Source of the DNA: JACKCD01 sp041390905
GTDB taxonomy: Bacteria; Chloroflexota; Anaerolineae; Promineifilales; Promineifilaceae
DNA length: 64,000 bases
NCBI GenBank assembly: GCA_041390905.1
Contig: JAWKPA010000013.1
Coordinates: forward strand, 1,240,001-1,304,000
Direction: 5' to 3'
Positions 1 to 8,803 of this stretch are shown here, piece after piece. The notes beneath the pieces were generated by a model. It made no database searches and had not been told where the DNA came from. It saw only the letters and a program-made list of their open reading frames with translations. Positions within the stretch are counted from its first letter, which is position 1. Every line of letters begins with the position of its first letter. Both the position numbers and the translations under genes were made by a program.

Positions 1-418
1 CAAATTCGGCCAGGGTTTGGTGTAATTTTGGTGGGTGACCGAGCACGTCGCGGCACCAAACGGCCGTAAATGCGCCATCTGGCAGCGGCAAATCCTGAAT
101 ATCCCCCTGAACGGCCGTTACCCGCCCCACTATCCCCCGCTCGGCAATCACCCGCTGGGCATTGACCACATTTCGCATCACCAAATCAACCCCCACCACC
201 CGATAGCCAAACCGCGTCACCAGTTCACAGGTATGCTTAGCATCACGACAGCCAGCATCCAGCACCAGCGACCCCGCCACCAGCCCCAACGCTCCCATTT
301 TGTCATACAACATCGTTGAGGGCCGTGGCTCCAGGCTGCGGTTCACCAATGCGTCAAACAGTTCTTCAGAAACGACCGCGTCACGATACACTTCGGCCAC
401 AGTGTGACTCTCCATCAT
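1..418 (-). CDS. Class I SAM-dependent methyltransferase, N-terminal part (runs off the left edge)
   Basis: The visible 139 residues begin at ATG 418 (a second ATG is at 415). A GAGGAG Shine-Dalgarno lies 5 nt upstream on the minus strand. The fold is recognised from motif I (VLDAGCRDAKH), an acidic end of strand 2 (VVGVDL), and a motif II/III region (GDIQDLPLPDGAF then VWCRDVLGH). Motif I is atypical: the usual GCGxG is GCRDAK, which may alter SAM binding or mark a subfamily. The substrate is unknown. The C-terminal half lies outside the window, so length and any extra domain cannot be judged. The family assignment is fairly safe; the specific function is open. Confidence 0.75.
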   Translation of the reverse strand, partial: MMESHTVAEVYRDAVVSEELFDALVNRSLEPRPSTMLYDKMGALGLVAGSLVLDAGCRDAKHTCELVTRFGYRVVGVDLVMRNVVNAQRVIAERGIVGRVTAVQGDIQDLPLPDGAFTAVWCRDVLGHPPKLHQTLAEF

Positions 419-431
419 CAAAACTCCTCAA

Positions 432-487
432 TGGTTGCTGGTTGCTGGTGGTTCGTGGCTTGTACCAGCAACCAGCAACCAGCAACT
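432..487. repeat. Heptad-unit hairpin repeat (unit GGTTGCT)
   Basis: The left arm has two to three GGTTGCT heptamers. The right arm has the complementary AGCAACC heptamers, with a short spacer. It lies between the methyltransferase start and the end of the acyl-CoA dehydrogenase gene. It shares the 7-nt architecture, but not the sequence, of the other heptad hairpins in the window. Confidence 0.8.
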
Positions 488-540
488 ATTTCCATTCCTT
501 GGCTGGTACCGCACAGCAGCGTTGTGTCTCCTATCCGCTT

Positions 541-1695
541 CTACTGCGGTAACGGCCGTTTCAACACCCCCACCGCAATCCCCAGCCGCTGAATCTCTGC
601 CGAACCACCCGCCAGCGTAAACGCCCGCGCATCACGGAACATCCGCTCCACGGGATGATGACGACCATATCCCTCAGCACCCAGCAGTTGAATGGCAGCA
701 CTCGTTACACGAATTGCCATCTCCGAAGCAAACACCTTGGCAACGCTCGACGCCTGTCGATCCGTAATCGTCGCTTTGGCTCCCGCCGCCGCCCGGTAAA
801 TCAACAGCCGCGCTGCCTCCAAATCAATCAGCATGTCGGCCAGCTTAAACTGCGTATTTTGAAAATCGGTGATGCGCTTGCCAAACTGCTGCCGCTGGTC
901 GGCATAAGCCAGGGCATAATCAAACGCCCCCTGCGCCAGCCCCAGTGCCACCGCCGATGCCCCCACCCGCTGCCCGTTGTAGGCCGACATCAAATTGCCA
1001 AAGGCGGAGCCGGGGGGAACAACGAGGTTAGCTTTGGGAAACCGTGCCTGGTTAAACCCAAGCACCCCTTCGCGCACGCCACGCACCCCCAGCGAGGGAA
1101 TACGCGGACCATAAACATAGCCCGGCGTTCCCTCTTCAACCAAAATCGCACCAATGCCATTTGCCCCAGCCACGCCGCCAAAGCGGGCGTAAACCAGGGT
1201 ATATTCCCGTTCGCCCGCGCCGGTGATCCACCGTTTTTCGCCCGTTAGCAGATAATGGTCGCCGTCTTCGACAGCCGAGGTGGTCAGATCGGTGAGGGCG
1301 GAGCCGGCTTCGGGTTCGGTCATGCCAATGCTCATGAGTTTGTGGCCGCGACAAACGGCCGTTAACACCCTTTCCCGCTGCGCCTCCGTGCCAAAATTCA
1401 AAATCGTCCCCACCGCGCCAAAATTGTGGTCTACAATCAGCCGGGCGCTGACGCCACAATGCTTTGCCACCTCCTCAATCACCAGCACCGCATCCAGTGC
1501 CGTCAGGCCGCGCCCGCCGTATTGCGGCGGCATGGTCATGCCAAACCATCCCTGATCGGCATATTTCTGAATTTGCCAGCGCGGGATATGTTCATCAGCA
1601 TCCCATTGGGCGGCATACGGAGCCACCTCGGCCAGGGCAAAGGCGCGGGTGTCGGCAACAAGCTGCTGTTGGGTGGGGGACAGTTCAAAGTTCAT
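541..1695 (-). CDS. Acyl-CoA dehydrogenase family protein lacking a visible catalytic Glu
   Basis: A flavoprotein of about 384 residues with the ACAD signature blocks: MTEPEAGS near 125-132, KRWITG near 154-159, RQQFGKRI near 273 and RDARAFTLAGGSAEIQRL near the C-terminus. The start is uncertain: ATG 1695, or GTG 1701, which has better spacing from AGGAG. In medium-chain enzymes the base is the Glu of YEGT; here that stretch reads LAGGS. The alternative helix-G Glu of isovaleryl/long-chain enzymes aligns with Gln242. Arg85 is also present. That pair recalls 3-sulfinopropionyl-CoA desulfinases, ACAD-fold enzymes reported to have an active-site Arg and a Gln replacing the base. This is an inference; a redox-active ACAD with a displaced base is the alternative. 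Confidence 0.85.
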   Translation of the reverse strand: MNFELSPTQQQLVADTRAFALAEVAPYAAQWDADEHIPRWQIQKYADQGWFGMTMPPQYGGRGLTALDAVLVIEEVAKHCGVSARLIVDHNFGAVGTILNFGTEAQRERVLTAVCRGHKLMSIGMTEPEAGSALTDLTTSAVEDGDHYLLTGEKRWITGAGEREYTLVYARFGGVAGANGIGAILVEEGTPGYVYGPRIPSLGVRGVREGVLGFNQARFPKANLVVPPGSAFGNLMSAYNGQRVGASAVALGLAQGAFDYALAYADQRQQFGKRITDFQNTQFKLADMLIDLEAARLLIYRAAAGAKATITDRQASSVAKVFASEMAIRVTSAAIQLLGAEGYGRHHPVERMFRDARAFTLAGGSAEIQRLGIAVGVLKRPLPQ

Positions 1696-1735
1696 AAGCA
1701 CACATTCTCCTGGCAAGATGATAGCACGAGACAGC

Positions 1736-1768
1736 AAAAAAGGGGGAAAACGGCCGTTTTCCCCCCTT
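1736..1768 (-). terminator. Rho-independent terminator built around the ACGGCCGT palindrome
   Basis: On the minus strand a long perfect stem (G-run, AAAA, CGGCCG, TTTT, C-run) is followed by six Ts. It lies about 85 nt beyond the stop of the large secreted repeat protein and just upstream of the acyl-CoA dehydrogenase start, so it should end the former's transcript. The stem core is the genome-wide palindrome. Confidence 0.75.
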
Positions 1769-1778
1769 GCATAAAAAC

Positions 1779-1825
1779 AGAACGCAGACAATCCTGATCA
1801 GTCAAATCAGGAAAATCTGCGTCCC
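1779..1825. repeat. GGACGCAGATTT family inverted repeat
   Basis: Arms ACGCAGA...CCTGAT and ATCAGG...TCTGCGTCC flank a short centre. Related copies are at 8705-8765, 10249-10410 (interrupted) and 40993-41085. Intergenic. Confidence 0.7.
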
Positions 1826-1831
1826 ATTTTT

Positions 1832-1850
1832 GGGCGTATGCAATATGCCC
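1832..1850. repeat. Short GGGCGTA hairpin
   Basis: A small inverted repeat (GGGCGTAT, then ATATGCCC) next to the stop codon of the following gene. A close relative is at 53731-53757. Confidence 0.55.
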
Positions 1851-4800
1851 CTACTTCTTCATAATCAACGGCAAGAACACCGAACGTGTCGCGCCAAACC
1901 GCTGCCCAAAAATCTCAAACCCGTTAAACGCTTCCTCAGCCGTATCATCATCACCCGACCACACCACCAGGAACTCACCTGTTGTGGTGGCAAAAGCCAC
2001 GGCCGGGTCAAGTGCCAGATGCGCCACATCCCCATTACTGCCCATGTCGCTCAACTGCACTCGCGCATCAACCGGCGCCCCCGTACTGCTCAATCGCTGC
2101 CCATAAATCTCAAATTCTTCATCTACCAGGCCAGCAATGTTGTTATCACCATGCCAAACCACAAAATACTCTTTCACCATGTTGCTATACGCAACCTTGG
2201 GGGCAAAACCACCATAAAGCACATTACCATCCTGCGCCATGTGGCTGATGCGGAAATCATTGCTGCCAACGGGCTGACCAGTGCTGGCATTGAGCCGCTG
2301 CCCAAAAATCTCAATTTCGCCTTTCACCATATTGTCTTGATCGTCTTCACTTGACCACACAACCAGGTATTCATTGGCATTGCTGTTATAAACCACATCG
2401 GGAGCTTCAGCGTCATAGCTGCCAGAACCGTCTGGCCCCATGTCGCTCAGGCGCATATCGTTGTTGCCCACTTCTTGCCCCATGGTACCACTTATCCGCT
2501 GCCCAAAAATTTCGGTTTCACCGTCTACCAGTGGCGCAATATCATCATCGCCCGTCCAGACCACAAAGTATTCATTGGTAACGCTGCTATAGGCAACGGC
2601 CGGTTCATCAGCCTTAAAGGCAATGTCGCCATTTGGCCCCATGTCGCTCAGACGAAAATCGGTGCCGATTTGGGTGCCAGTCGCCGTTACCCGCTGCCCA
2701 AAAATCTCAAACTCCTCGTTGACTAGCGGAGCTGTATCATCATCACCCACCCAAACGACCAGGTATTCGTTGTTGACGCTGTTAAAGGCCACATCTGGCA
2801 GCAGAGCGTCGAACTCAGGATTGCTGTCTGGCCCCATGTCGCTCAGGCGAATATCGCTACCCAACTCCAACCCGTTTTGGGCGTTTACCCGCTGGCCGTA
2901 AATCTCAAACTCTTCATCGGCCAGGAAGTTGTTGTCATCGTCCCCGGCCCAGACTACAAAGTATTGGTTGTTGATGGGGTTGTAGGCAACGGCTGGTGTT
3001 TCGGCATCATAGCTTTTGGCGCCGTTCGGCCCCATATCGCTCAACCGGAGAGGTCCACCCAGCAAGGTGCCATTGACGGCGTTGATACGCTGCCCAAAAA
3101 TTTCCTCTTCGCCAATCCGCAGATCGCCGCTGTTGTCGCTGCCAGCCCACACGACAAAGAATTCATTATTTTTGCTGTTGAAGGCGACATCGGGGGTAAT
3201 GGCAGCGGCATCGGGATACCCAGCCGGCCCCATGCGTGTCAGGCGGCGGTCGTTAACTCCTGTTTCGGCACCCGTTTCGGCATCAACCATCTGCCCAAAA
3301 ATCTCAAATTCATCGTCCAGATAGCCGTCACCAAACTCATCCCCGTACCATACGGTGAGATATTGCCCGCTGCCATAGGCTACGGCCGGCGACATGGCGG
3401 CATAAGCCACATCACCATCCTGCCCCATATCGCTCAGGCGAAAATCGCCGCCAATTTCGACACCGGTAGCAGCATTGACACGCTGTCCATATACTTCCCA
3501 TTCGGCTTCGTTGAGGCCGGCCGCCTGCGTGTTCCCATACCAAACAACCAAATATTGATTATTGCCAACGTTATAGGTCACGTCTGGGGCAAAGGCTTCA
3601 AAGTTGACATTGCCATCCGGCCCCATATTGCTCAGACGCATATCATTGGTTCCAACCTCCAGCCCCGTCGCGGCGTTAATGCGCTGCCCAAACACTTCCA
3701 CTTCATCGTTGACCTGGGTCCCGTTTTTGTCATCAGCCACCCACACCACAAAGAATTCGTTATTTTGCGTGTTGTAGGCAATACGCGGGAGAAAGGCGTC
3801 GTATGATGAGGAGCCTTCGGTACCCATGTCGCTAATAGCAAAGTCGTTGACACCCACTTCGGCTCCCGTTGCACCGCTGACACGCTGGGCAAAAATCTCG
3901 TTTTCGCCGTTCACGTGGGGTGCCGTGTTGTCATCGCCGCGCCACACAACCAGATATTCACCGTTGACGCTGTTGAAGGCCACATCTGGCTCGGCCGCAC
4001 CATATTCCACGTCGCCGTCTGGCCCCATGTCGCTCAGGCGGACATCACCACCGATTTCGGTGCCGTTGGCCGCCACACGCTGGCCGTAGATTTCTTCTTC
4101 ACCATCAACAATGTCATCCCCCATCCAAACGACAAGATATTCGTTGTTTTTGTTGTTGAAGGCTACGGCGGGGGTTTCGGCGTCAAAATTTACGTCGGCA
4201 TCTGGCCCCATGTCGCTGAGGAGAATGTCGTCACCAATTTGCTGGCCGTTGGCCGATATGCGCTGGCCGGAAATTTCAAATTCACCGTTGTTGCCATCGC
4301 CAGACCAAACGACAAAGTATTCGTTGCTGATGCTGTTGTAGACCACATCGGCCTGGCTGGCATCGTTACTGCTGGCACCATCGGGGCCAACGTTGCTAAT
4401 GCGAATCATGCCGCCAATGGGAGCGCCAGTAATGCCATCGAGCCGCCGCCCAAAAATTTCGGTCTCGCCGCTGCTTAGAACCTGTGTTTCGGTGTCGCCT
4501 TCCCAAACCACAAAGAATTCTTTGTTGGTGGTGTTGTAGGCAACGGCCGGAAACTCAGCATCAAACTCATAATCGGCACCCATTTTACTGATTTGGAAGT
4601 CGTTGCTGCCAATTTCGGGGTCAATGAGAACGGGATAGGCGGCGGTTTCAAGCCAACGGCCGTTTATTACAATCTCCGTCGAAACGGCCGTTACCCGCAT
4701 TTCCGCCGGAAGCTGCTCCCCACGCGCATCCAGCACCATCACGTCACCCAAGCTCACTACCCCAGAGATGTTCCGCCACGCCCAGCCCGCTGCCGTGGTT

Positions 4801-5321
4801 TCAAACTGCCCACCGCTTGCTACCGTACCGCGAATCACCAGATCGCTGCCTGCCAGTGGCAATCTTTCCGTTAGCAAAAACTGCTGCTCAACGCTGCCGC
4901 TGCGTGCTATATATTGCTCTACGATGGCACCCCGGTCATAGGTGATGGTGTTGAGGGCGTTGTTTTGGGGTGTGGTGGCAGAAACGGCCGTTAATACCCC
5001 ACGCTCCGTCCCCACATAGGCCAACTGCCAACGCCACGCCGGCCCACCCGAACGCGGGGTAAAGGTGAAGCCGTCGCCATCAAACCGGGCCACGTGGCGC
5101 GGGTGGGTCAGTTGCAAGCCGTCGCCCAGGGGTTCAATCTGATTAACGGCCGTTGCCGCCGCTTGTTCTGCCGTTATGGCCGTCGGCCAGCTAACGGGCT
5201 GGGTAACAATCAGCGCGGGTCGGTTGAGAACAAGAAGGAAAGAGAAAAGAAAAACGGCCGTTAAAAACAGCCAAAGCGGTTGTTTGCGCGACATAAAATC
5301 GCCAGCGATTACAGTAGGCAT
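1851..5321 (-). CDS. Large secreted protein with about 14 tandem beta-type repeats and a C-terminal FLPLIMKK tail
   Basis: 1156 residues. The start at ATG 5321 is supported by AGGAG 8 nt upstream; a hydrophobic signal segment (about residues 14-33) follows a short N-region. Residues 35-230 are unique. After that a unit of about 65-70 residues repeats about 14 times, with core FGQRxxAxTG, xLSDMGPDGD, AYNSxxNEYxVVWxGDD and an acidic EEFEI linker. The repeats are Asp/Glu-rich and probably bind calcium or form a propeller or solenoid; I do not recognise a named family. The last residues, VFLPLIMKK, match tails on the subtilase and the toroid protein in this window. It stands alone with its own terminator. 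Likely an extracellular surface or matrix protein. Confidence 0.85.
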   Translation of the reverse strand: MPTVIAGDFMSRKQPLWLFLTAVFLFSFLLVLNRPALIVTQPVSWPTAITAEQAAATAVNQIEPLGDGLQLTHPRHVARFDGDGFTFTPRSGGPAWRWQLAYVGTERGVLTAVSATTPQNNALNTITYDRGAIVEQYIARSGSVEQQFLLTERLPLAGSDLVIRGTVASGGQFETTAAGWAWRNISGVVSLGDVMVLDARGEQLPAEMRVTAVSTEIVINGRWLETAAYPVLIDPEIGSNDFQISKMGADYEFDAEFPAVAYNTTNKEFFVVWEGDTETQVLSSGETEIFGRRLDGITGAPIGGMIRISNVGPDGASSNDASQADVVYNSISNEYFVVWSGDGNNGEFEISGQRISANGQQIGDDILLSDMGPDADVNFDAETPAVAFNNKNNEYLVVWMGDDIVDGEEEIYGQRVAANGTEIGGDVRLSDMGPDGDVEYGAAEPDVAFNSVNGEYLVVWRGDDNTAPHVNGENEIFAQRVSGATGAEVGVNDFAISDMGTEGSSSYDAFLPRIAYNTQNNEFFVVWVADDKNGTQVNDEVEVFGQRINAATGLEVGTNDMRLSNMGPDGNVNFEAFAPDVTYNVGNNQYLVVWYGNTQAAGLNEAEWEVYGQRVNAATGVEIGGDFRLSDMGQDGDVAYAAMSPAVAYGSGQYLTVWYGDEFGDGYLDDEFEIFGQMVDAETGAETGVNDRRLTRMGPAGYPDAAAITPDVAFNSKNNEFFVVWAGSDNSGDLRIGEEEIFGQRINAVNGTLLGGPLRLSDMGPNGAKSYDAETPAVAYNPINNQYFVVWAGDDDNNFLADEEFEIYGQRVNAQNGLELGSDIRLSDMGPDSNPEFDALLPDVAFNSVNNEYLVVWVGDDDTAPLVNEEFEIFGQRVTATGTQIGTDFRLSDMGPNGDIAFKADEPAVAYSSVTNEYFVVWTGDDDIAPLVDGETEIFGQRISGTMGQEVGNNDMRLSDMGPDGSGSYDAEAPDVVYNSNANEYLVVWSSEDDQDNMVKGEIEIFGQRLNASTGQPVGSNDFRISHMAQDGNVLYGGFAPKVAYSNMVKEYFVVWHGDNNIAGLVDEEFEIYGQRLSSTGAPVDARVQLSDMGSNGDVAHLALDPAVAFATTTGEFLVVWSGDDDTAEEAFNGFEIFGQRFGATRSVFLPLIMKK

Positions 5322-5580
5322 GAGCCAATCTCCTGATACAGACAGTAACGTTACAGTTATAAATCCACTACATGTTGGCTCACCCAGCCCACACCCTAAC
5401 AGCCCAACCTAACGATTAATATTTCGGTTTTGCCCGCCGCTTTTTTTTCTGGCAAAACTAGATACACTTCACAATTAGATATATACCTAATGTGAATGGT
5501 CGGTTATGGCCGGTGCAGATCTCTTTTCGTACCAGCCAGCCACAAACCAGCCGCCACAGCACAACAAACAGCGAGGTAGC

Positions 5581-6861
5581 ATGAGTCATAACAGAGTTGG
5601 ATACCGACAACTGATTCGGCAAAACAGCAATTTCCGCAACCTGTGGATTGGGCAAATCATCAGCTTTCTGGGAGATTGGTTCAATCTAATCGCCTCCGCA
5701 TCCCTCATCGGCCAGCTTTCCGATTCCGGTCTGGCTATCGGCGGTCTGTTTGTGGTGCGGATGTTAGCCCCCTTTCTGGTTAGCCCCGTGGCAGGCGTCC
5801 TTGCCGACCGCTACAACCGCAAATGGATTCTCTTTATCGCCGATGTGCTGCGTGCCGCCGTCGTCCTGGGCTTCCTGCTGGTGCGTGAACCACAGCACCT
5901 GTGGCTGCTCTACACCTTAACCGCCCTCCAGCTTGCCATTAGCGGTTTCTTTCAGCCGGCTCGCAACGCCATCCTGCCCGACATTGTTTCACCGCATGAA
6001 CTGGGAGCTGCCAACGCCCTCAGTTCCGCCACCTGGTCAGTCATGCTCGCCTTTGGCGCAGCCCTGGGCGGTCTGGTGGCTGGCATGTGGGGCAACCAGC
6101 CCGCCTTTGTCATTGACTCAGTGACGTTTATCCTCTCTGCCTTCTTCATCTCACGCATCACCTACCAGGTGCCAGAGGCGGTACGGCAAGCTGACAAAAC
6201 CTTGCGTGCCGCCCTGACCCAATACGTAGACGGCCTGCGCTATCTGTGGAACCATGCCGACATTCTGTTTATCGCCATGCACAAATCAGCCAACGCCCTG
6301 TTTGTATCCAGCGGCTTTCAGGTGATTCAGGTTAAGATCGCCGAAGAAATTTTTGTCTGGGGGCAAGGCGGCAATTTTAGCCTGGGGGCAATGTTTGCCG
6401 CTGCCGGTATTGGCACCGGGCTTGGCCCCATTTTGATTCGCCGCTTCACCGGCGACGATGAGACCAAAATGCGGCGCGGCATTCTGCTTGGCTATGGATT
6501 AGCGGCCGTTGGGCTGGCCGTGTCGGCACCGCTTTTTAACTTCTACTCGGTATTGTTTGGCACTGTCCTGCGTGGCGTGGGCGGCGGCATCACCTGGGTG
6601 TTCTCCACCCAGCTTTTGCTGCAACTGCTACCCAACGAAATGCGCGGGCGCGTCTTTTCCAGCGAGTTTGCCATTTTCACCCTGATGAGTGCCGCCGCTG
6701 CCGGTGGCGTAGGGGGCGCACTCGATTCGCCGCTGGGCATTACAGGCACGCTGTTTGCCATGGCCGGGCTGACGCTAATTCCGCTGCTGCTGTGGGCGGC
6801 CTGGCTACGCTGGCGGCGCGACAAGGCCGACGAGGTAACAGAAAGCTCCGCGCAGGCATAG
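5581..6861 (+). CDS. MFS transporter, EntS/MFS_3-like exporter
   Basis: 426 residues, about 11-12 hydrophobic helices. The start at ATG 5581 is chosen because GAGG lies 4-5 nt upstream and the protein then begins directly before the first helix (NLWIGQIISFLGDWFN). The motif-A-like loop ADRYNRKWI between helices 2 and 3 is intact, and N-terminal and C-terminal six-helix halves are separated by a loop near residue 210. The family exports siderophores, macrolides or other small molecules by proton antiport; the substrate cannot be read from the sequence. It is divergent from the secreted repeat protein, with a 259-bp intergenic region that must hold both promoters. Confidence 0.88.
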   Translation: MSHNRVGYRQLIRQNSNFRNLWIGQIISFLGDWFNLIASASLIGQLSDSGLAIGGLFVVRMLAPFLVSPVAGVLADRYNRKWILFIADVLRAAVVLGFLLVREPQHLWLLYTLTALQLAISGFFQPARNAILPDIVSPHELGAANALSSATWSVMLAFGAALGGLVAGMWGNQPAFVIDSVTFILSAFFISRITYQVPEAVRQADKTLRAALTQYVDGLRYLWNHADILFIAMHKSANALFVSSGFQVIQVKIAEEIFVWGQGGNFSLGAMFAAAGIGTGLGPILIRRFTGDDETKMRRGILLGYGLAAVGLAVSAPLFNFYSVLFGTVLRGVGGGITWVFSTQLLLQLLPNEMRGRVFSSEFAIFTLMSAAAAGGVGGALDSPLGITGTLFAMAGLTLIPLLLWAAWLRWRRDKADEVTESSAQA

Positions 6862-6908
6862 GTTGGCAATCAATAGCTGTCACCAGTATCCTGATTCTTG
6901 AAAGCTGA

Positions 6909-6914
6909 TATAAT
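6909..6914 (+). promoter_or_regulatory. -10-like hexamer TATAAT just before the acylphosphatase start
   Basis: TATAAT ends 8 nt before the ATG, too close for a leader with a ribosome binding site. No Shine-Dalgarno is visible. This suggests a leaderless transcript. No good -35 is seen. Confidence 0.5.
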
Positions 6915-6922
6915 CGCAAACA

Positions 6923-7204
6923 ATGAGGCGATTAGAAGCAACTGTCCACGGCCTGGTACAAGGCGTTTATTTTCGGTACCACACGCTCCAAACGGCGCAA
7001 AAAGTTGGGGTGGTGGGTTGGGTTGGTAACCAGCGCAATGGCACCGTTTTTGTGGTGGCCGAAGGGTCGGATGCGGCATTACAGCAGTTGCTCGGTTTTC
7101 TGCACCAGGGATCACCCTCGGCCAGGGTAAGCCGCGTTGAGGTGCAGTGGCTTGAACCTACGCATGAGTTCAAAACGTTTCAGGTGAAGCAGTCGTGGGC
7201 ATAG
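6923..7204 (+). CDS. acyP: Acylphosphatase
   Basis: 93 residues, the normal size. It hydrolyses carboxyl-phosphate bonds such as acetyl- or carbamoyl-phosphate in the cytoplasm. Both signature blocks are present: VHGLVQGVYFRYH with catalytic Arg18, and GWVGNQRNGTV with catalytic Asn36. Its stop overlaps the GTG start of the next gene by 10 nt, so the two are probably co-transcribed. The start codon follows a TATAAT hexamer with no ribosome binding site, so translation may be leaderless. Confidence 0.93.
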   Translation: MRRLEATVHGLVQGVYFRYHTLQTAQKVGVVGWVGNQRNGTVFVVAEGSDAALQQLLGFLHQGSPSARVSRVEVQWLEPTHEFKTFQVKQSWA

Positions 7205-8472
7205 CAAGTAAATCTTCCCCTATTCCGCAGCGAGAACGGCTGGCGTGGGGCATTTTAATCGGCAGTTTTGTGGTTTGTCTAACGCTTACCGTGGCGGTTC
7301 CTGTCAGCGTTAGCGCGTTTATTCAAAATGCCAAGCAGCTTTTGCCGGCCACGGTGCAGGCCAACCAGGGGTCGGTGCGTGTGAGTAGCAGTGTGCTGCG
7401 GCGGGTGGTGCTGGCAGGTGAGGCGGAGTTGGCGGTTGAGCCAAGTACGCGTATTCAGACGGATGATGGGGGAACGGCTAATTTGTTTATCACGCCGCCG
7501 GATAATTCGCGGCTGCTGGCGCGGCTACAGATTTACACCAATACGTCGGTGTGGCTGGAGGAGGCGTCTACGCCCCGGTTTGGGGTGAGTGATGCGGGGC
7601 AGGCGGTGGCACTGGATTTGCAAAACGGCCGTTTACGTCTGACGCTGCCGGAGTTTCAACAACGGCCGTTAATCTTCAGCATCACCACCCCACAAAGCCT
7701 TGTCCAAATCAACACCCCCGGCACCTATTCCATTGAAGCCAACGACAGCGAAACCCAGCTAACCGTACAGTCAGGTGCTGCCCAAATTCAGAGCCAGGAG
7801 CACATACTCGACCTGAAGCCCCAGCAGCGAGCCGTGGTCATCAACGACGCACCCCCCAGCGGCCCGCTCACGCCGGAGCAGAACCTCATCGAGAACGGTG
7901 ATTTCAGCGCTGGATTGGACAACTGGGCCGCCTTTGCCTGGAACCTGGAGCTAAAAGACCAGCCCAGCGGCGAAACCCAGGTTAGCACCCGCGATGGCGA
8001 GGAGGTGCTATCGTTTACCCGCACCGGCGTCGGCCATGCTGATGTTCGCATTCAGCAATCCATTAACAAAGATGTGGCCGATTTTACCTCGGTGCGATTG
8101 CTGCTCACCTTCCGCATTTTACAGCAGGAGCTGAGCGTATGCGGTTTTAAGGGCAGCGAATGCCCGCTGTTTGTCCGGCTCAACTATACTGATGAAGAAG
8201 GGGTAAGCCGCATTTGGCAGCAAGGCTTTTATGGCTTTGGCACTGTTGACGACAGCACTGCGCCCGGTGCCTGCCTCTCATGCGCCGTTATTCAAAGCAG
8301 CCATTTGCAAACCACGCTGGGACAACTTTATGTCTATGACGTAGATATTGCCCAGGAACTGGCGCGGCAAGGGTTTTTGCCGCCGCGCACCATTGAAAGC
8401 GTCACCATTGTCGGCTCCGGTCACAGTTTTGCCACCGAAGTTTTAGAAGCGGCTCTGATTGCGGAAGAGTAG
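7195..8472 (+). CDS. Membrane-anchored FecR-like surface protein with a C-terminal jelly-roll-like region
   Basis: 425 residues from GTG 7195, overlapping acyP by 10 nt. One N-terminal helix (about 20-42) anchors an outside domain. Residues 60-220 resemble FecR/LPS-export-type beta strands: VSSSVLRRVVLAGEAEL, LQNGRLRLTLP, ITTPQSLVQINTPGTYSIE, then DLKPQQRAVV. In FecR-like proteins similar strands lie outside an anti-sigma helix, but no sigma factor is nearby. From about 230 the NLIENGDFSAGLDNW motif starts a carbohydrate-binding-module-like domain, common in extracellular proteins. Four cysteines (CGFKGSEC, CLSC) may form disulfides. Function unknown. Confidence 0.75.
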   Translation: MGIASKSSPIPQRERLAWGILIGSFVVCLTLTVAVPVSVSAFIQNAKQLLPATVQANQGSVRVSSSVLRRVVLAGEAELAVEPSTRIQTDDGGTANLFITPPDNSRLLARLQIYTNTSVWLEEASTPRFGVSDAGQAVALDLQNGRLRLTLPEFQQRPLIFSITTPQSLVQINTPGTYSIEANDSETQLTVQSGAAQIQSQEHILDLKPQQRAVVINDAPPSGPLTPEQNLIENGDFSAGLDNWAAFAWNLELKDQPSGETQVSTRDGEEVLSFTRTGVGHADVRIQQSINKDVADFTSVRLLLTFRILQQELSVCGFKGSECPLFVRLNYTDEEGVSRIWQQGFYGFGTVDDSTAPGACLSCAVIQSSHLQTTLGQLYVYDVDIAQELARQGFLPPRTIESVTIVGSGHSFATEVLEAALIAEE

Positions 8473-8503
8473 AACAGGGTGATACAAAATTTGGAGATCC
8501 ATC

Positions 8504-8671
8504 ATGAGAGGCCCCGGCAGATTTAGAAGAAGACCTATCCTGCGCCCGATGCGCCCCCTTATTCCGCGAAGAGGGCTGTTTTTCCTTCCCCGACTTGGAT
8601 GTTTTGGGCTTTTTATGCTTCTGGTGATCGTTGTTTTTGGCTTGATGATTGTTGCCAGCATTCTCAGATAG
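8504..8671 (+). CDS. 55-residue Arg/Pro-rich single-span membrane peptide
   Basis: A small gene with GGAG 7 nt before ATG 8504, 31 nt after the preceding stop. The first 31 residues are rich in Arg and Pro (RFRRRP, RPMRP, IPRRG). One hydrophobic helix follows (about 34-53) and the protein ends ILR. The positive N-terminus predicts N-in topology. I do not recognise a family. Coding status is supported by the ribosome binding site and the clean charge/hydrophobic partition; it may belong to the same transcript as the FecR-like gene. Confidence 0.6.
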   Translation: MRGPGRFRRRPILRPMRPLIPRRGLFFLPRLGCFGLFMLLVIVVFGLMIVASILR

Positions 8672-8704
8672 ACTGGCTTTGCGAGCCGTGTAACTCCCCT
8701 GCAA

Positions 8705-8765
8705 ATAGGACGCTGATTTACCTGATTTTACTGATCAGTTTAATCAGTAAAGTTGCGTCCTATTT
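8705..8765. repeat. GGACGCAGATTT family inverted repeat
   Basis: Arms TAGGACGC...CTGAT and ATCAG...GCGTCCTA with a TGATCA-containing centre, between the small membrane gene and the DinB-fold gene. Confidence 0.75.
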
Positions 8766-8803
8766 TCATTCTTGGGGTGGGCAATTGCCCATATTGAATT
8801 CCT

